From Polaromonas sp. (GTDB lineage: Bacteria > Pseudomonadota > Gammaproteobacteria > Burkholderiales > Burkholderiaceae_C): a stretch of DNA of 34,877 bases. A program made the translations under genes and the position numbers. Shown one piece after another: positions 23,669 through 34,740 of the stretch; position 1 is the stretch's first letter, and the number at the start of each line of letters is the position of its first letter. Where the stretch lies: the NCBI GenBank assembly GCA_030683705.1, contig JAUXPP010000088.1, forward strand, positions 1-34,877. Reading direction: 5' to 3'. The notes beneath the pieces were generated by a model. It saw nothing but the letters and a program-made list of their open reading frames with translations, did not search any database and was not told the origin of the DNA.

Positions 23669-24405
23669 TCCTTGAGCAGGGCGTCGAGTTCGAGCGCATT
23701 GCTGACCGCCGCGCCCGAGGCGGTGTTGTCGAAGATGCACCAGACGGCTGCGCCGCTGTCGGCGCTTTCACGCAGCTTCAGCGCCAGGGCCTGCAGCGTC
23801 GCCTGGCCGTAGGCCGAGTAGTACATGCGCGGCGAGCCGTGCAGCCGCACATAGACCAGGCCGGGCCAGCCACCCGGTGCGGCGCCGGGCGCATGGCGCA
23901 CCGGGTCGGCCAGCACGCGGGCTATGCGCCACTTCTCCAGGGCGGCATCGACGTCCGGCGTGAACCAGCTCGCATGGCGCGGCTCCAGCGCGACCGGCCC
24001 CGCATGTTGTGCGCGCAAGGCCTTAAAAAATGACGGTGCGGTGGCGGCATCAAACACCAGGCTGGGCGGCAACTGCACCAGCAGGCAGCCGAGCTTGTCG
24101 CCCAGGCCCGCAGCTTGCGCGAGGAATCCGTCCAGCAATCCGCCGCAGTCGCGCAAGCGCCGTTCGTGCGTGATGGTTTTGGGCAGCTTGACCGAAAAAC
24201 GGAAGTGATGCGGCACACTGCCGGCCCAGCGTTCATAGGTCGCCGGCTGGTGCGGCCGGTAAAACGACGAGTTGATTTCCGCCGCCATCAAACGGCCGGC
24301 GTAACGCTGCAAATGGGTGCCGGCTTCCGGAAATTCCGGCCAGCTGTCGCGCGGCAAGCTCCAGCCGGCGCAACCGGTGTGGACGGGCGATGCCGGTGCC
24401 GCCAC
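23665..24405 (-). CDS. DUF72 (YecE-like) family protein
   Basis: The 246-residue protein is a DUF72/YecE member, a TIM-barrel-like family of unknown activity. Recognisable marks are GCAGWSLPRDSWPEF at residues 11-25, AEINSSFYRPHQPATYERW, FRFSVKLPKTITHERRL, LLVQLPPSL, ALEPRHASWF and the C-terminal VWCIFDNTASGAA with the conserved FDNT. The start is GTG 24405, 21 bases after the stop of the upstream CorA-like gene, so both are likely in one minus-strand operon. An ATG alternative would truncate the conserved N-terminus. The stop overlaps the GST stop on the other strand. Confidence 0.9.
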   Translation of the reverse strand: MAAPASPVHTGCAGWSLPRDSWPEFPEAGTHLQRYAGRLMAAEINSSFYRPHQPATYERWAGSVPHHFRFSVKLPKTITHERRLRDCGGLLDGFLAQAAGLGDKLGCLLVQLPPSLVFDAATAPSFFKALRAQHAGPVALEPRHASWFTPDVDAALEKWRIARVLADPVRHAPGAAPGGWPGLVYVRLHGSPRMYYSAYGQATLQALALKLRESADSGAAVWCIFDNTASGAAVSNALELDALLKD

Positions 24406-24426
24406 GAATCTGCCCGCCGGCCGCGC

Positions 24427-25581
24427 TCAGCGCCGGGTCCGCGCGAGGTAGTCCTTGCGCCAGAACACCACGCCGAGCGCCAGCGCGACGAAGGCCATCG
24501 ACGCCATGGCCCACCAGAAGCCGCTGGGCAGGTGCAGCAGCGGCGTGAACTCGAAGTTCATGCCGAAGATGCCGGCGATCAGGTTCAGCGGCAGGAAGAT
24601 GGCGGTCAGCGCGGTCAGGGTGCGCATGATGTCGTTGGTGCGGTTGCTTTGCGCGCTGAAGTGGATCTGCACCACGGTTTCGGCCGACTGCTCGAGACGG
24701 CGCGCATGGTGCACCACCCGTTCGATGTGTTCGATGACGTCGCGCGCGCGGGCCACCATCTGGTCGCGGCGCGTCTGTGCCAGCTGGGCATCGGCGGCGA
24801 AAGAAGACATCGGCTGCTCGCGCAGGGAATCCAGCCACTCCTGCATCGCATCGTGCTGCTCGTCACACAGGTCCTCGAGCACGTGCAGCTGGCTGCGCGC
24901 GCCCATCAGCGAGCCCCAGTTGATGAAACGCGAGTTGGGCTTGAGCAACTCGGCCTGCCAGTGTTCGAGCTGGGTGGTCAGGTCCTTGCGCACGTCGAGG
25001 TAACTGTCCACCATGGCGTTGACCATGCGCAGCACCAGGTCGGCCGGGCTGGACGGGATGCGGCTGCGCGCCGACACCGCGTCCACACTGAATTTGGCAT
25101 CGGTCAGGGAACGCTCGATGAAACTTTTGGCGGTGTAGCAGCCGCGTGGATGCACGCTGATCAGCAGCCGGTCGAACACCACGAACCCGACGGCGCGCGA
25201 ACTGATGCGGTTGAAGGCGGCCAGGCCGCCCTTGGGTTTGCTGCGCGCCTGGCCGCTCTGCCCGTGGTAGGCCTGGACCGCCGACTCGTGTTCGGCTTCG
25301 GCGCGGGTTTCGGAGAGCGTCGCCAGCCGGCGGAAGATGATCAGGTCGTAAATCGAGGTGAAGTCGTAGTGCGAGGGATGGATCGCGCTGCCCAGGTCCT
25401 GGCAATGCAGGTCCAGCAGGGCCGAGCCGCCGAGCTGCTGCGCCGCCTGCTGCAGCAGCGGCAGGCGGGTTTCAAACTCCTCGCGATCGACAAAAACCCA
25501 GACGAAGCCATCGGACGGCGCCGTGGGGGGCAGCCCGTCCGAAAAACGCAGGCTGTCGGCGGTGAATTCGACGATTTGCAC
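24427..25581 (-). CDS. CorA-family divalent metal ion transporter
   Basis: The 384-residue protein has the large cytoplasmic alpha/beta domain of CorA-type channels, a long stalk helix, and two C-terminal membrane segments with the selectivity motif GMN at residues 340-342 (GIFGMNFEF), ending in a basic RKDYLARTRR tail. It would carry magnesium or, as in ZntB relatives, another divalent ion. The N-terminal domain is longer than in E. coli CorA and lies closer to the wider MIT superfamily. ATG 25581 is the first start. A family A repeat and the hemB stop lie upstream on the same strand, 61 bases away. Confidence 0.9.
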   Translation of the reverse strand: MQIVEFTADSLRFSDGLPPTAPSDGFVWVFVDREEFETRLPLLQQAAQQLGGSALLDLHCQDLGSAIHPSHYDFTSIYDLIIFRRLATLSETRAEAEHESAVQAYHGQSGQARSKPKGGLAAFNRISSRAVGFVVFDRLLISVHPRGCYTAKSFIERSLTDAKFSVDAVSARSRIPSSPADLVLRMVNAMVDSYLDVRKDLTTQLEHWQAELLKPNSRFINWGSLMGARSQLHVLEDLCDEQHDAMQEWLDSLREQPMSSFAADAQLAQTRRDQMVARARDVIEHIERVVHHARRLEQSAETVVQIHFSAQSNRTNDIMRTLTALTAIFLPLNLIAGIFGMNFEFTPLLHLPSGFWWAMASMAFVALALGVVFWRKDYLARTRR

Positions 25582-25604
25582 GGTGTCTGTCCGGTTTGTT
25601 GGTT

Positions 25605-27363
<1,759 letters not shown>

Positions 27364-27435
27364 CAACAGCAGGCTGCCAGAGTGCCCCCCCCGACCTCCC
27401 CAGCAGACGCGAGCGATCCGGCTCCGCCGGGCGCA

Positions 27436-28686
27436 ATGCGTCGTCCCCTGCAAGGGGAGGCAGAACTACACGATGCACAGCATCGTGAGGATGTCAGGGG
27501 TGTGCCACCTGTTTCCCTGCAAGGGGGAAAGGAACTGCACGAAGCGGAGCGCAGTGAGAACGATGGGGGTGTGCAATCAGCCTCCTGGCCCCTCGCGCTG
27601 GCCACGATGTGCCTGATTGTTTACGCCAGCCTCTACCCCTTTGCCGAGTGGCGCAACCAGGGCATCTCACCGCTGCATTTCCTGACCGCGCCATTGCCGC
27701 GTTACTGGACAGGTTTTGATGTCGGCGTCAACCTCGCCGGTTATGCGCCACTCGGGTTTTTGCTGGCCCTTGCAGCGCTGCGCAGCGGCCGCATACGCTG
27801 GGCCGTCAGCGTGGCGGTGCTTGCGGCGGGCGGCTTGTCGCTGGCCATGGAAACCCTGCAAAGCTATCTGCCTTCGCGTGTGCCCTCGAATGTGGATTTC
27901 GCGCTGAACACCGCCGGCGCCTGGCTGGGCGCCTGCAGCGCCTGGCTGCTGGAAAAAGCCGGCGCCATTGCGCGCTGGAGCCGCGTGCGCGCGCGCTGGT
28001 TTGTGCGCGATGCGCGCGGCGCGCTGGTGCTGCTGGCGCTGTGGCCGGTGGCGCTGCTGTTTCCCGCCTCGGTGCCGCTGGGGCTGGGCCAGGTGATCGA
28101 GCGCCTGGAGTACTGGCTGGCCGAGATGCTGGCGGACACGCCTTTCCTGGAATGGCTGCCGGTGCGCGACATCGAGTTGCAGCCGCTGGTGCCCGGTGCC
28201 GAGGTCATTTGCGTGGCGCTGGGCGCGCTGATCCCGTGCCTGCTGGCCTACGGGGTCGTGCGCACCTGGCCGCAGCGCGTGGTCATGCTGATGGTGGCGC
28301 TGGCCGGGGGCGTCACGTTGACAGCCCTGTCGGCGGCGCTGAGTTACGGGCCCGATCATGCCTGGGCCTGGCTGGATTTCCCGGTGCAGGTGGGCCTGAT
28401 CATGGGTGGCGTGCTGGCCCTGTTGCTGCTGCCGGTGCCGCGCCGGGCCAGCGCCGCATTGCTGCTGGTCGCGCTGTGTGTGCACCTGTCGCTGCTGAAC
28501 CAGGCGCCGGCCGGCCCCTACTTTGCCGAGACCCTGCAGATCTGGGAGCAGGGCCGTTTTGTGCGTTTCAACGGCCTGGCCCAGTGGCTGGGCTGGCTCT
28601 GGCCGTTTGCGGCGCTGGTCTACGTGCTGGTGCGTTTGTCCGTGCGCAAGTCCGGAGATACGCGCGAAAGTAAAATCGGGGCATGA
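27436..28686 (+). CDS. VanZ-like family membrane protein
   Basis: The protein has about ten membrane segments and a VanZ-like domain in its first half: LIVYASLYPFAEWRNQG, GVNLAGYAPLGFLLAL and SNVDFALNTAGAWLG are the family pattern. Function is unknown; VanZ homologues affect glycopeptide resistance in some Firmicutes. The start is uncertain. ATG 27436 gives 416 residues, but its first 46 residues are read from two copies of a 61-base repeat. GTG 27571 (371 residues), close before the first membrane segment, avoids most of this. The TGA overlaps the ferredoxin start (ATGA), so the two are coupled. Confidence 0.8.
   Translation: MRRPLQGEAELHDAQHREDVRGVPPVSLQGGKELHEAERSENDGGVQSASWPLALATMCLIVYASLYPFAEWRNQGISPLHFLTAPLPRYWTGFDVGVNLAGYAPLGFLLALAALRSGRIRWAVSVAVLAAGGLSLAMETLQSYLPSRVPSNVDFALNTAGAWLGACSAWLLEKAGAIARWSRVRARWFVRDARGALVLLALWPVALLFPASVPLGLGQVIERLEYWLAEMLADTPFLEWLPVRDIELQPLVPGAEVICVALGALIPCLLAYGVVRTWPQRVVMLMVALAGGVTLTALSAALSYGPDHAWAWLDFPVQVGLIMGGVLALLLLPVPRRASAALLLVALCVHLSLLNQAPAGPYFAETLQIWEQGRFVRFNGLAQWLGWLWPFAALVYVLVRLSVRKSGDTRESKIGA
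27445..27574 (+). repeat. Tandem pair of 61-base repeats ahead of the VanZ-like domain
   Basis: Unit 1 (27445-27505) and unit 2 (27514-27574) align without gaps with about 43 of 61 identical bases. Both contain CCCTGCAAGGGG near the start, ACT-CACGA in the middle and GGGGTGTGC at the end. Their 69-base period is 23 codons, so both are read in the same frame. Unit 1 contains a perfect hairpin CACGATGC-aca-GCATCGTG that unit 2 has lost. Confidence 0.85.
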
Positions 28687-29057
28687 CCCCAACCAGTGCG
28701 ACAGGTGCGGCCCCGTCCGCCGCCTCCCCCGATTCTTATTACGAGCGGCACATCTTCTTTTGCCTGAACCAGCGTGAAAACGGCGAGGATAGCTGCGCCA
28801 ACCACCGGGCCCAGCAGGGCTTTGACCGCTGCAAGGCACAGGTCAAGGCCGCCGGCCTGGCCGGACCGGGCCAGGTGCGCGTCAACAAGGCCGGTTGCCT
28901 GGACCGCTGCGCCGCCGGACCGGTGGCCGTGGTCTACCCCGAGGCGGTCTGGTACACCTATGTGGATGCGAATGACATCGACGAGATCGTCGAGTCGCAC
29001 CTCAAAAATGGGCAGGTGGTCGAGCGCCTGCTGACACCGCCGCATCTCGGGCGCTGA
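28683..29057 (+). CDS. Thioredoxin-like [2Fe-2S] ferredoxin
   Basis: The 124-residue protein has the shethna-type ferredoxin pattern: Cys27 in HIFFCLN, Cys38 in EDSCANH, Cys72 and Cys76 in GCLDRCAAGP, which should bind one 2Fe-2S cluster; Cys50 is extra. The fold is thioredoxin-like, related to the small NuoE-type subunits. AGPVAVVYPEAVWYTYVD and the IDEIVESHL helix are typical of the proteobacterial family. The electron partner is unknown. Its start overlaps the VanZ-like stop (ATGA). A family A repeat follows before the hydrolase gene. Confidence 0.9.
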   Translation: MTPTSATGAAPSAASPDSYYERHIFFCLNQRENGEDSCANHRAQQGFDRCKAQVKAAGLAGPGQVRVNKAGCLDRCAAGPVAVVYPEAVWYTYVDANDIDEIVESHLKNGQVVERLLTPPHLGR

Positions 29058-29085
29058 TTTCCGGTATTGACAGGAAACATGACTG

Positions 29086-29140
29086 CTTTTTTGCCTCCAG
29101 CCCATGACTGGCGGGCGTAAGAAGCTATAAATTCGATAGC
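29086..29140 (-). repeat. Family A dispersed repeat, intergenic
   Basis: In plus orientation it reads GCCTCCAGCCC, GGCGGGCG and AGCTATAAATTCGATAGC; the last part is the intact palindromic core of the family. It lies between the ferredoxin and hydrolase genes and is the only copy in the window that overlaps no reading frame in use. Confidence 0.85.
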
Positions 29141-29166
29141 ATTTAGCTCCCCAGGAAGGTTGCCCC

Positions 29167-29787
29167 TTGAACGCCCACACCCAGAAAAGCAGTTTCCCCG
29201 GCCCGGCCGGCGCCATCGAAATGGCCCTGGACGCGCCGGCGGGCGCCTCGCGCGGCGTCGCGGTGATCGCGCATCCGCACCCGCTGTTCGGTGGCACGCT
29301 GGACAACAAGGTGGTGCAGACGCTGGCGCGCGCCTTCACCCAGAGCGGCTGGACCGCGGTGCGTTTCAACTTCCGCGGTGTCGGGGCCAGTGAGGGTGTT
29401 TACGACGAGGGTCGCGGCGAGGTCGAGGACATGCTGGCGGTGGTGCAGCAGGCGGCGCCCGGGGGCGCGCTGGCGCTGGCTGGTTTTTCCTTCGGCGGTT
29501 TTGTCACTTCGCAGGTGGCGGCGCGCCTGCAGCCGGCGCGCGCCATCGACAAGCTGGTGCTGGTGGCACCGGCGGCCAGCCGTTTTGCGGTTGCGCCTGT
29601 GGCCGAGGCTGCGCATGAACAGACGCTGGTCATCCACGGCGAGCAGGACGACACCGTGCCGCTGCAGGCGGTGATGGACTGGGCCCGGCCCCAGCTACTG
29701 CCTGTTACGGTTGTCCCCGGTGGCGGCCATTTCTTTCATGGACAATTGCCGCTGCTGAAAAGTCTGGTCGCGCGCCACCTGCGTTGA
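29167..29787 (+). CDS. Alpha/beta hydrolase
   Basis: The 206-residue cytoplasmic protein has the compact alpha/beta hydrolase pattern of the COG2945 type: VAVIAHPHPLFGGTLDNKVVQTLARAF-like N-terminus, the oxyanion region FNFRGVGASEG, nucleophile Ser in AGFSFGGFV, Asp in HGEQDDTVPL and His in GGGHFFHG. The start is TTG 29167, with AGGAAGG 8 bases upstream; no ATG is suitable. The substrate is unknown. It precedes the carboxypeptidase gene by 43 bases on the same strand. Confidence 0.88.
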   Translation: MNAHTQKSSFPGPAGAIEMALDAPAGASRGVAVIAHPHPLFGGTLDNKVVQTLARAFTQSGWTAVRFNFRGVGASEGVYDEGRGEVEDMLAVVQQAAPGGALALAGFSFGGFVTSQVAARLQPARAIDKLVLVAPAASRFAVAPVAEAAHEQTLVIHGEQDDTVPLQAVMDWARPQLLPVTVVPGGGHFFHGQLPLLKSLVARHLR

Positions 29788-29830
29788 ACGCTTCATCCTT
29801 ACGCCCTCCATTTCCAGGTTTTACTTCCCC

Positions 29831-31027
29831 ATGCGTTTTGCTTCCCTTTTTCGCGGCCTGGCCGCTTCCCTGGCTTTTGTTTCTTCTGCCTGTTTCCTGC
29901 CGGCGGCACACGCCCAGATGCCGCAGCCGCCCGAAGTGGCTGCCCGCTCTTATTTGCTGCTGGACGTGACGGCCAACCAGATCCTGGCCGCCAAGGACAT
30001 CGATTCGCCGGTCGAGCCGGCCTCGCTGACCAAGCTGATGACCGAATACCTGGTGTTCGACGCGCTGAAGTCGAAAAAGATCGACCTCAAGCAGACTTTT
30101 GGCGTCAGCGAACGCGCCTGGAAGATGCCCGGCTCCCGCATGTTCATCGACCCCAAGATGCAGGTGCCGGTGGAAGACCTGATCAAGGGCATGATCGTCC
30201 AGTCGGGCAACGACGCCACCATGGCGCTGGCCGAGGGCGTGGGTGGCACCGCCGAAAACTTCGTCAAATTGATGAACCAGCAGGCCAAGGCGCTGGGCAT
30301 GAATTCGACCAGTTACAAAAATCCCGAGGGGCTGACCGAGCCCGGCCACACCACGACGGCGCGCGACCTGAGCATCCTGTCGATACGCCTGATGCAGGAT
30401 TTTCCCGATTACATGGGGTTTTCGGCGATCAAGAAATACCGCTACCCCGGCACACCGGCCGCCAACGACACCAACCGCAACACCCTGCTGTTCCGCGATC
30501 CCTCGGTGGACGGCCTGAAAACCGGCCACACCAACGCCGCCGGTTACTGCATGATCGCCACCGCCAAACGCGACTTCCCGAACCTGGGCGCTGCCGGCGC
30601 ACCCGGCAGCCGGCGCCTGCTGGCCATCGTGCTGGGCGCTGCCAGCGACAGCGACCGGGCCAACGAGTCGCAAAAGCTGCTGAACTGGGGCTACACCGCC
30701 TTCGAGGCCGTCAAATTATTTGACGCCGGCCAGCCGGTGGCTTCACCCAGTGTCTGGAAGGGCAAATCAAATACCGTCAAGCTGGGCCGGCCGCAGGCCA
30801 TTGTGCTGGCCATTCCTGCCGGCAGCTCGGCCAAGCTGCAGACCCAGGTCGCCCGGCCGGATCCGCTGGTGGCGCCGTTTGTCAAAGGCCAGGCCGTGGG
30901 CACCCTGAAGGTCACCACCGGCGCCGGCCAGCCGGTGGCGGACATCCCGCTGGTGGCGCTGGAGGCGGTCGAGGAGGCCGGCATCGTGGGCCGCGCCTGG
31001 GATTCGATCCGGCTCTGGATCAAATAA
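29831..31027 (+). CDS. dacC: D-alanyl-D-alanine carboxypeptidase (PBP5/6 type)
   Basis: This low-molecular-weight penicillin-binding protein trims the terminal D-Ala from peptidoglycan pentapeptides in the periplasm. The 398-residue protein has a signal peptide (cleaved after AAHAQ, about residue 29), then SLTK with catalytic Ser65, SGN at 125-127 and KTG at 230-232. It also has a C-terminal beta-rich domain and a final amphipathic helix (AGIVGRAWDSIRLWIK) that anchors PBP5-type enzymes to the membrane surface. Length and layout are those of DacA/DacC; the choice between the two symbols is by convention only. It lies upstream of the str operon promoter. Confidence 0.92.
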   Translation: MRFASLFRGLAASLAFVSSACFLPAAHAQMPQPPEVAARSYLLLDVTANQILAAKDIDSPVEPASLTKLMTEYLVFDALKSKKIDLKQTFGVSERAWKMPGSRMFIDPKMQVPVEDLIKGMIVQSGNDATMALAEGVGGTAENFVKLMNQQAKALGMNSTSYKNPEGLTEPGHTTTARDLSILSIRLMQDFPDYMGFSAIKKYRYPGTPAANDTNRNTLLFRDPSVDGLKTGHTNAAGYCMIATAKRDFPNLGAAGAPGSRRLLAIVLGAASDSDRANESQKLLNWGYTAFEAVKLFDAGQPVASPSVWKGKSNTVKLGRPQAIVLAIPAGSSAKLQTQVARPDPLVAPFVKGQAVGTLKVTTGAGQPVADIPLVALEAVEEAGIVGRAWDSIRLWIK

Positions 31028-31090
31028 GCCGGTTTGCCCCGCTTTTCAGGCCGGGTTCGGATGGCTGGCCTCGGAACCGGGCCGGCAAGA

Positions 31091-31119
31091 TTGCGGCGGG
31101 GCGCCCAAACTGCTACACT
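31091..31119 (+). promoter_or_regulatory. Sigma-70 promoter of the str operon
   Basis: TTGCGG (31091-31096), a 17-base spacer, and TACACT (31114-31119) form a good housekeeping promoter about 100 bases before rpsL. A small palindrome (CCGGAAATTCCGG, 31131-31143) lies just after the expected start, and the rest of the leader is AT-rich. Confidence 0.6.
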
Positions 31120-31220
31120 CGAGGGCTTTTCCGGAAATTCCGGGGAGATTCTCGTTTTCAGCTAAATATTCACGTATTTATCAGTCAAGTCAGAAATCAG
31201 ACGTTTAGGGACGTTTTTAC

Positions 31221-31598
31221 ATGCCAACCATTAATCAGCTAGTCCGTCAGGGGCGCGAGGTCGAAAAGATCAAGTCCAAGAGCCCTGCGATGGAAAACTC
31301 TCCGCAGCGCCGCGGTGTGTGCACCCGTGTGTACACCACGACGCCCAAGAAGCCCAACTCCGCTCTGCGTAAGGTTGCCAAAGTGCGCCTGACCAACGGT
31401 TTTGAAATCATTTCCTACATCGGCGGCGAAGGCCACAACCTGCAGGAACACAGCGTGGTGCTGGTTCGCGGCGGTCGTGTCAAGGACTTGCCCGGTGTGC
31501 GTTACCACATCGTCCGTGGTTCGCTCGACCTGCAAGGCGTGAAAGACCGCAAGCAGTCGCGCTCCAAGTACGGCGCGAAAAAACCAAAGGCCAAGTAA
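31221..31598 (+). CDS. rpsL: 30S ribosomal protein S12
   Basis: S12 sits at the decoding centre of the small subunit and affects accuracy. The 125-residue protein is full length, with the [13 protein letters not shown] motif containing Lys43 and [10 protein letters not shown] containing Lys88. Both are the wild-type residues whose changes give streptomycin resistance or dependence, so this copy should be sensitive. The C-terminal [11 protein letters not shown] is typical. It is the first gene of the str operon, behind a good promoter. Confidence 0.98.
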   Translation: MPTINQLVRQGREVEKIKSKSPAMENSPQRRGVCTRVYTTTPKKPNSALRKVAKVRLTNGFEIISYIGGEGHNLQEHSVVLVRGGRVKDLPGVRYHIVRGSLDLQGVKDRKQSRSKYGAKKPKAK

Positions 31599-31818
31599 GC
31601 CCTCCGGCTGAAAGTCCCAACGGCTCGGGGCAAGTTCTCCGCGCCGGAAGAAGTTGTCACAACGTCTTCAAAACAAGGTGTTTCAATCGTCCTGGCAGGT
31701 GGTTGAAACGAAGTGACCCAAGTGCAAATTGTTGCGCCGGTCGAGTAAGTGAGGGTTTTGATAACCCTCGCGGCATGGCCCGAAACGGCAATGCCAACTG
31801 AAGCAAAGAGGTGAAAAA
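31599..31818 (+). promoter_or_regulatory. Structured rpsL-rpsG intercistronic region, possible S7 control site
   Basis: This 220-base spacer is long for a ribosomal operon. It holds GTTTCAA paired with TTGAAAC (about 31679-31709) and a perfect hairpin GAGGGTT-ttgat-AACCCTC (31751-31769) 50 bases before the rpsG start. In E. coli, S7 represses translation by binding the S12-S7 intercistronic mRNA; a similar role here is inference. No U-run follows the hairpins, so they are not terminators. Confidence 0.4.
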
Positions 31819-32292
31819 ATGCCACGTCGTCGCGAAGTCCCTAAACGTGAAATTCTTCCTGATCCGAAATACGGCAATGTTGACCTTGCCAAATTCATGA
31901 ACGTGATCATGCAAGGCGGCAAGAAGGCCGTCGCAGAGCGCATCATTTACGGTGCGCTCGACTTCATCGAGAAAAAGAACCCGGGCAAAGATCCGCTGGA
32001 GGCCTTCCACATGGCCATCGGCAACATCAAGCCCATGGTTGAAGTGAAGTCCCGCCGCGTTGGCGGTGCCAACTACCAGGTGCCGGTTGAAGTGCGCCCG
32101 GTCCGCCGCATGGCCCTGGCCATGCGCTGGCTGAAAGAAGCCGCCAAGAAGCGCGGCGAGAAGTCCATGTCCCTGCGTCTGGCCAATGAGCTGATGGTAG
32201 CTACCGAAGGCCGTGGCGGCGCCATGAAAAAGCGTGATGAAGTTCACCGCATGGCCGAAGCCAACAAGGCATTCAGCCACTTCCGCTTCTAA
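31819..32292 (+). CDS. rpsG: 30S ribosomal protein S7
   Basis: S7 nucleates assembly of the 30S head by binding 16S rRNA. The 157-residue protein has the standard [19 protein letters not shown] start, the [16 protein letters not shown] beta-hairpin, and the [20 protein letters not shown] helix with FSHFRF end. AGAGGTGA lies just before ATG 31819. Second gene of the str operon, followed by a 199-base spacer before fusA. Confidence 0.98.
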   Translation: MPRRREVPKREILPDPKYGNVDLAKFMNVIMQGGKKAVAERIIYGALDFIEKKNPGKDPLEAFHMAIGNIKPMVEVKSRRVGGANYQVPVEVRPVRRMALAMRWLKEAAKKRGEKSMSLRLANELMVATEGRGGAMKKRDEVHRMAEANKAFSHFRF

Positions 32293-32491
32293 AGGCGGGA
32301 GCCATGTTTGCTGCGCGGATTTGACGCGTTGCCGGCCGGAGTCGCTGGCGCCCAGGCGCCCTGATTCCTGCCGGTTCAAGCCCATTTCCTGCCGACTGCG
32401 TGCAAAACGTGCAGCCGGCAGACGCGTAGAAAAAACATGAAAAGTGTTTTAGCAACGAGTCTTTGTTCGTCTTTCGAACTGAAAGTAATTT
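32293..32491 (+). other. rpsG-fusA spacer
   Basis: This 199-base gap contains a GGCGCC-rich palindrome (CTGGCGCCCAGGCGCC, about 32344-32359) and an AT-rich last third. No U-run terminator and no convincing promoter could be fixed. fusA lacks a strong ribosome-binding site (only GAAAG about nine bases upstream). Confidence 0.5.
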
Positions 32492-34594
32492 ATGTCCCGC
32501 GCTACCCCCATTCAAAACTACCGCAACATTGGTATTTCCGCGCACATTGACGCCGGCAAAACCACGACCACCGAGCGGATCCTCTTTTACACCGGTGTGA
32601 ACCACAAGATCGGTGAAGTTCATGACGGCGCGGCCACCATGGACTGGATGGAGCAGGAGCAGGAGCGTGGCATCACGATTACTTCCGCTGCAACCACCTG
32701 CTTCTGGAAGGGCATGGACACGTCCCTGCCAGAGCACCGCATCAACATCATCGACACGCCCGGCCACGTGGACTTCACGATTGAAGTCGAGCGTTCCATG
32801 CGTGTGCTCGACGGCGCCTGCATGGTGTATTGCGCCGTGGGCGGCGTTCAGCCCCAGTCGGAAACCGTCTGGCGCCAGGCCAACAAGTACAAGGTGCCAC
32901 GCCTGGCCTTTGTGAACAAGATGGACCGCACCGGTGCCAACTTCTTCAAGGTCGTGGATCAGATGAAACTGCGCCTGAAGGCCAGCCCGGTGCCAATGGT
33001 GATCCCCATCGGCGCCGAGGAAAACTTCACCGGCGTGGTCGACCTGCTGAAAATGAAGGCCATCATCTGGGACGAAGCGTCCCAGGGCATGAAGTTCACC
33101 TACAGCGACATCCCTGCCGAGCTCGTCGAGTTGGCCAAGGAATGGCGCGAGAAGATGGTCGAGGCTGCTGCCGAGGCATCGGAAGAGTTCATGAACAAAT
33201 ACCTTGAAGAAGGTGATTTGACCGAAGAGGAAATCAAGCTGGGCATCCGTACGCGTACCATCGCCAGCGAGATCCAGCCGATGTACTGCGGCTCCGCGTT
33301 CAAGAACAAGGGCGTGCAGCGCATGCTGGACGCCGTGATCGAGTTCATGCCCTCGCCGATCGACATCCCGCCTGTCAAGGGCATGGATGAAGACGAAGCG
33401 CCGGTGACCCGCAAGGCCGACGACGAAGAGAAATTCTCTGCATTGGCATTCAAGCTGATGACCGACCCGTTTGTGGGCCAGCTCACCTTTGTGCGCGTCT
33501 ATTCCGGCGTGCTGAAGAAGGGCGACAGCGTCTACAACCCGATCAAGGGCAAGAAAGAGCGTATCGGCCGTATCGTGCAGATGCACGCGAACAACCGCGA
33601 AGAAGTCAGCGAAATCCGCGCCGGCGACATCGCCGCCTGCGTGGGCCTCAAAGACGTGACCACGGGTGAAACCCTGTGTGATCCGGATGCCATCGTCATG
33701 CTCGAGCGCATGGTCTTCCCCGAGCCTGTGATTACCCAGGCCGTGGAACCCAAGACCAAGGCCGACCAGGAAAAAATGGGCATCGCGCTGCAGCGCCTGG
33801 CGCAGGAAGACCCGTCTTTCCGCGTCAAGACCGACGAAGAGTCTGGCCAGACCCTGATCGCCGGCATGGGCGAGCTGCATCTGGAAATCATCGTGGACCG
33901 CATGAAACGCGAGTTCGGCGTGGAAGCCAACGTCGGCAAGCCCCAGGTGGCTTACCGCGAGACCATCCGCAAGACCATCGAAGATGCCGAAGGCAAGTTC
34001 GTGCGCCAGTCGGGCGGCAAGGGCCAGTACGGCCACGTGGTGCTCAAGATCGAACCCAATGAAATGGGCAAGGGCATCGAGTTCGTCGATGCCATCAAGG
34101 GTGGTGTGGTTCCGCGCGAATACATCCCTGCGGTCGAAAAAGGCATTCACGAGGCCGTGACCTCGGGCGTGCTGGCCGGTTACCCGGTGGTCGACGTCAA
34201 GGTGACGCTGCATTTCGGCTCGTACCACGACGTGGACTCGAACGAAATGGCCTTCAAGATGGCCGCGATCTTCGGTTTCAAGGAAGGCTGCCGCAAGGCC
34301 GGCCCGGTGATTCTGGAGCCGATGATGGCTGTCGAGGTGGAAACGCCTGAAGACTACGCCGGCAACGTGATGGGCGATCTGTCCTCACGCCGCGGCATGG
34401 TGCAGGGCATGGAAGACATGGTCGGTGGCGGCAAGGCCATCAAGGCCGAAGTGCCCCTGTCCGAGATGTTCGGTTACTCGACCACGCTGCGTTCGATGTC
34501 GCAGGGCCGGGCCACCTACACCATGGAATTCAAGCACTACTCGGAAGCCCCGCGCAATGTGTCCGAAGCCATCATGGCTGCACGCGCCAAGTAA
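32492..34594 (+). CDS. fusA: Elongation factor G
   Basis: EF-G is the GTPase that drives translocation on the ribosome. The 700-residue protein has the G-domain motifs [15 protein letters not shown] (residues 17-31), the [11 protein letters not shown] switch, DTPGHVDF and [10 protein letters not shown], then domains II-V, including [14 protein letters not shown] and [18 protein letters not shown]. It ends with [10 protein letters not shown]. The length matches betaproteobacterial EF-G. Third gene of the str operon; a strong terminator follows. Confidence 0.98.
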   Translation: MSRATPIQNYRNIGISAHIDAGKTTTTERILFYTGVNHKIGEVHDGAATMDWMEQEQERGITITSAATTCFWKGMDTSLPEHRINIIDTPGHVDFTIEVERSMRVLDGACMVYCAVGGVQPQSETVWRQANKYKVPRLAFVNKMDRTGANFFKVVDQMKLRLKASPVPMVIPIGAEENFTGVVDLLKMKAIIWDEASQGMKFTYSDIPAELVELAKEWREKMVEAAAEASEEFMNKYLEEGDLTEEEIKLGIRTRTIASEIQPMYCGSAFKNKGVQRMLDAVIEFMPSPIDIPPVKGMDEDEAPVTRKADDEEKFSALAFKLMTDPFVGQLTFVRVYSGVLKKGDSVYNPIKGKKERIGRIVQMHANNREEVSEIRAGDIAACVGLKDVTTGETLCDPDAIVMLERMVFPEPVITQAVEPKTKADQEKMGIALQRLAQEDPSFRVKTDEESGQTLIAGMGELHLEIIVDRMKREFGVEANVGKPQVAYRETIRKTIEDAEGKFVRQSGGKGQYGHVVLKIEPNEMGKGIEFVDAIKGGVVPREYIPAVEKGIHEAVTSGVLAGYPVVDVKVTLHFGSYHDVDSNEMAFKMAAIFGFKEGCRKAGPVILEPMMAVEVETPEDYAGNVMGDLSSRRGMVQGMEDMVGGGKAIKAEVPLSEMFGYSTTLRSMSQGRATYTMEFKHYSEAPRNVSEAIMAARAK

Positions 34595-34602
34595 GTAAAC
34601 CA

Positions 34603-34638
34603 GTGCCGGTTCCGGAAGGGGCCGGCACTTTCTTTTTC
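34603..34638 (+). terminator. Rho-independent terminator between fusA and tuf
   Basis: GTGCCGG (34603-34609) pairs with CCGGCAC (34622-34628) and is followed by TTTCTTTTTC. It should end most rpsL-rpsG-fusA transcripts, leaving tuf to its own promoter in the following 102 bases. Confidence 0.8.
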
Positions 34639-34740
34639 CTGTCTGCGATTGTGTGCCCCTCACTGCCCGTGGTGATGGAACCAGCAACACAGTGCAAACG
34701 TTAAACCATACACGGGCGCGTTCTTTCTCTGGAGTTAAAA

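Noticed and set aside
29685..29705. Possible seventh family A repeat (AGCTACTGCCTGTTACGG)
   Set aside because: Only the core-like bases match; the downstream blocks are absent, so chance resemblance in coding sequence is likelier.
32273..34228. A 651-residue open frame on the minus strand opposite fusA
   Set aside because: It is wholly opposite elongation factor G and shows the same His/Leu/Asp-rich shadow composition.
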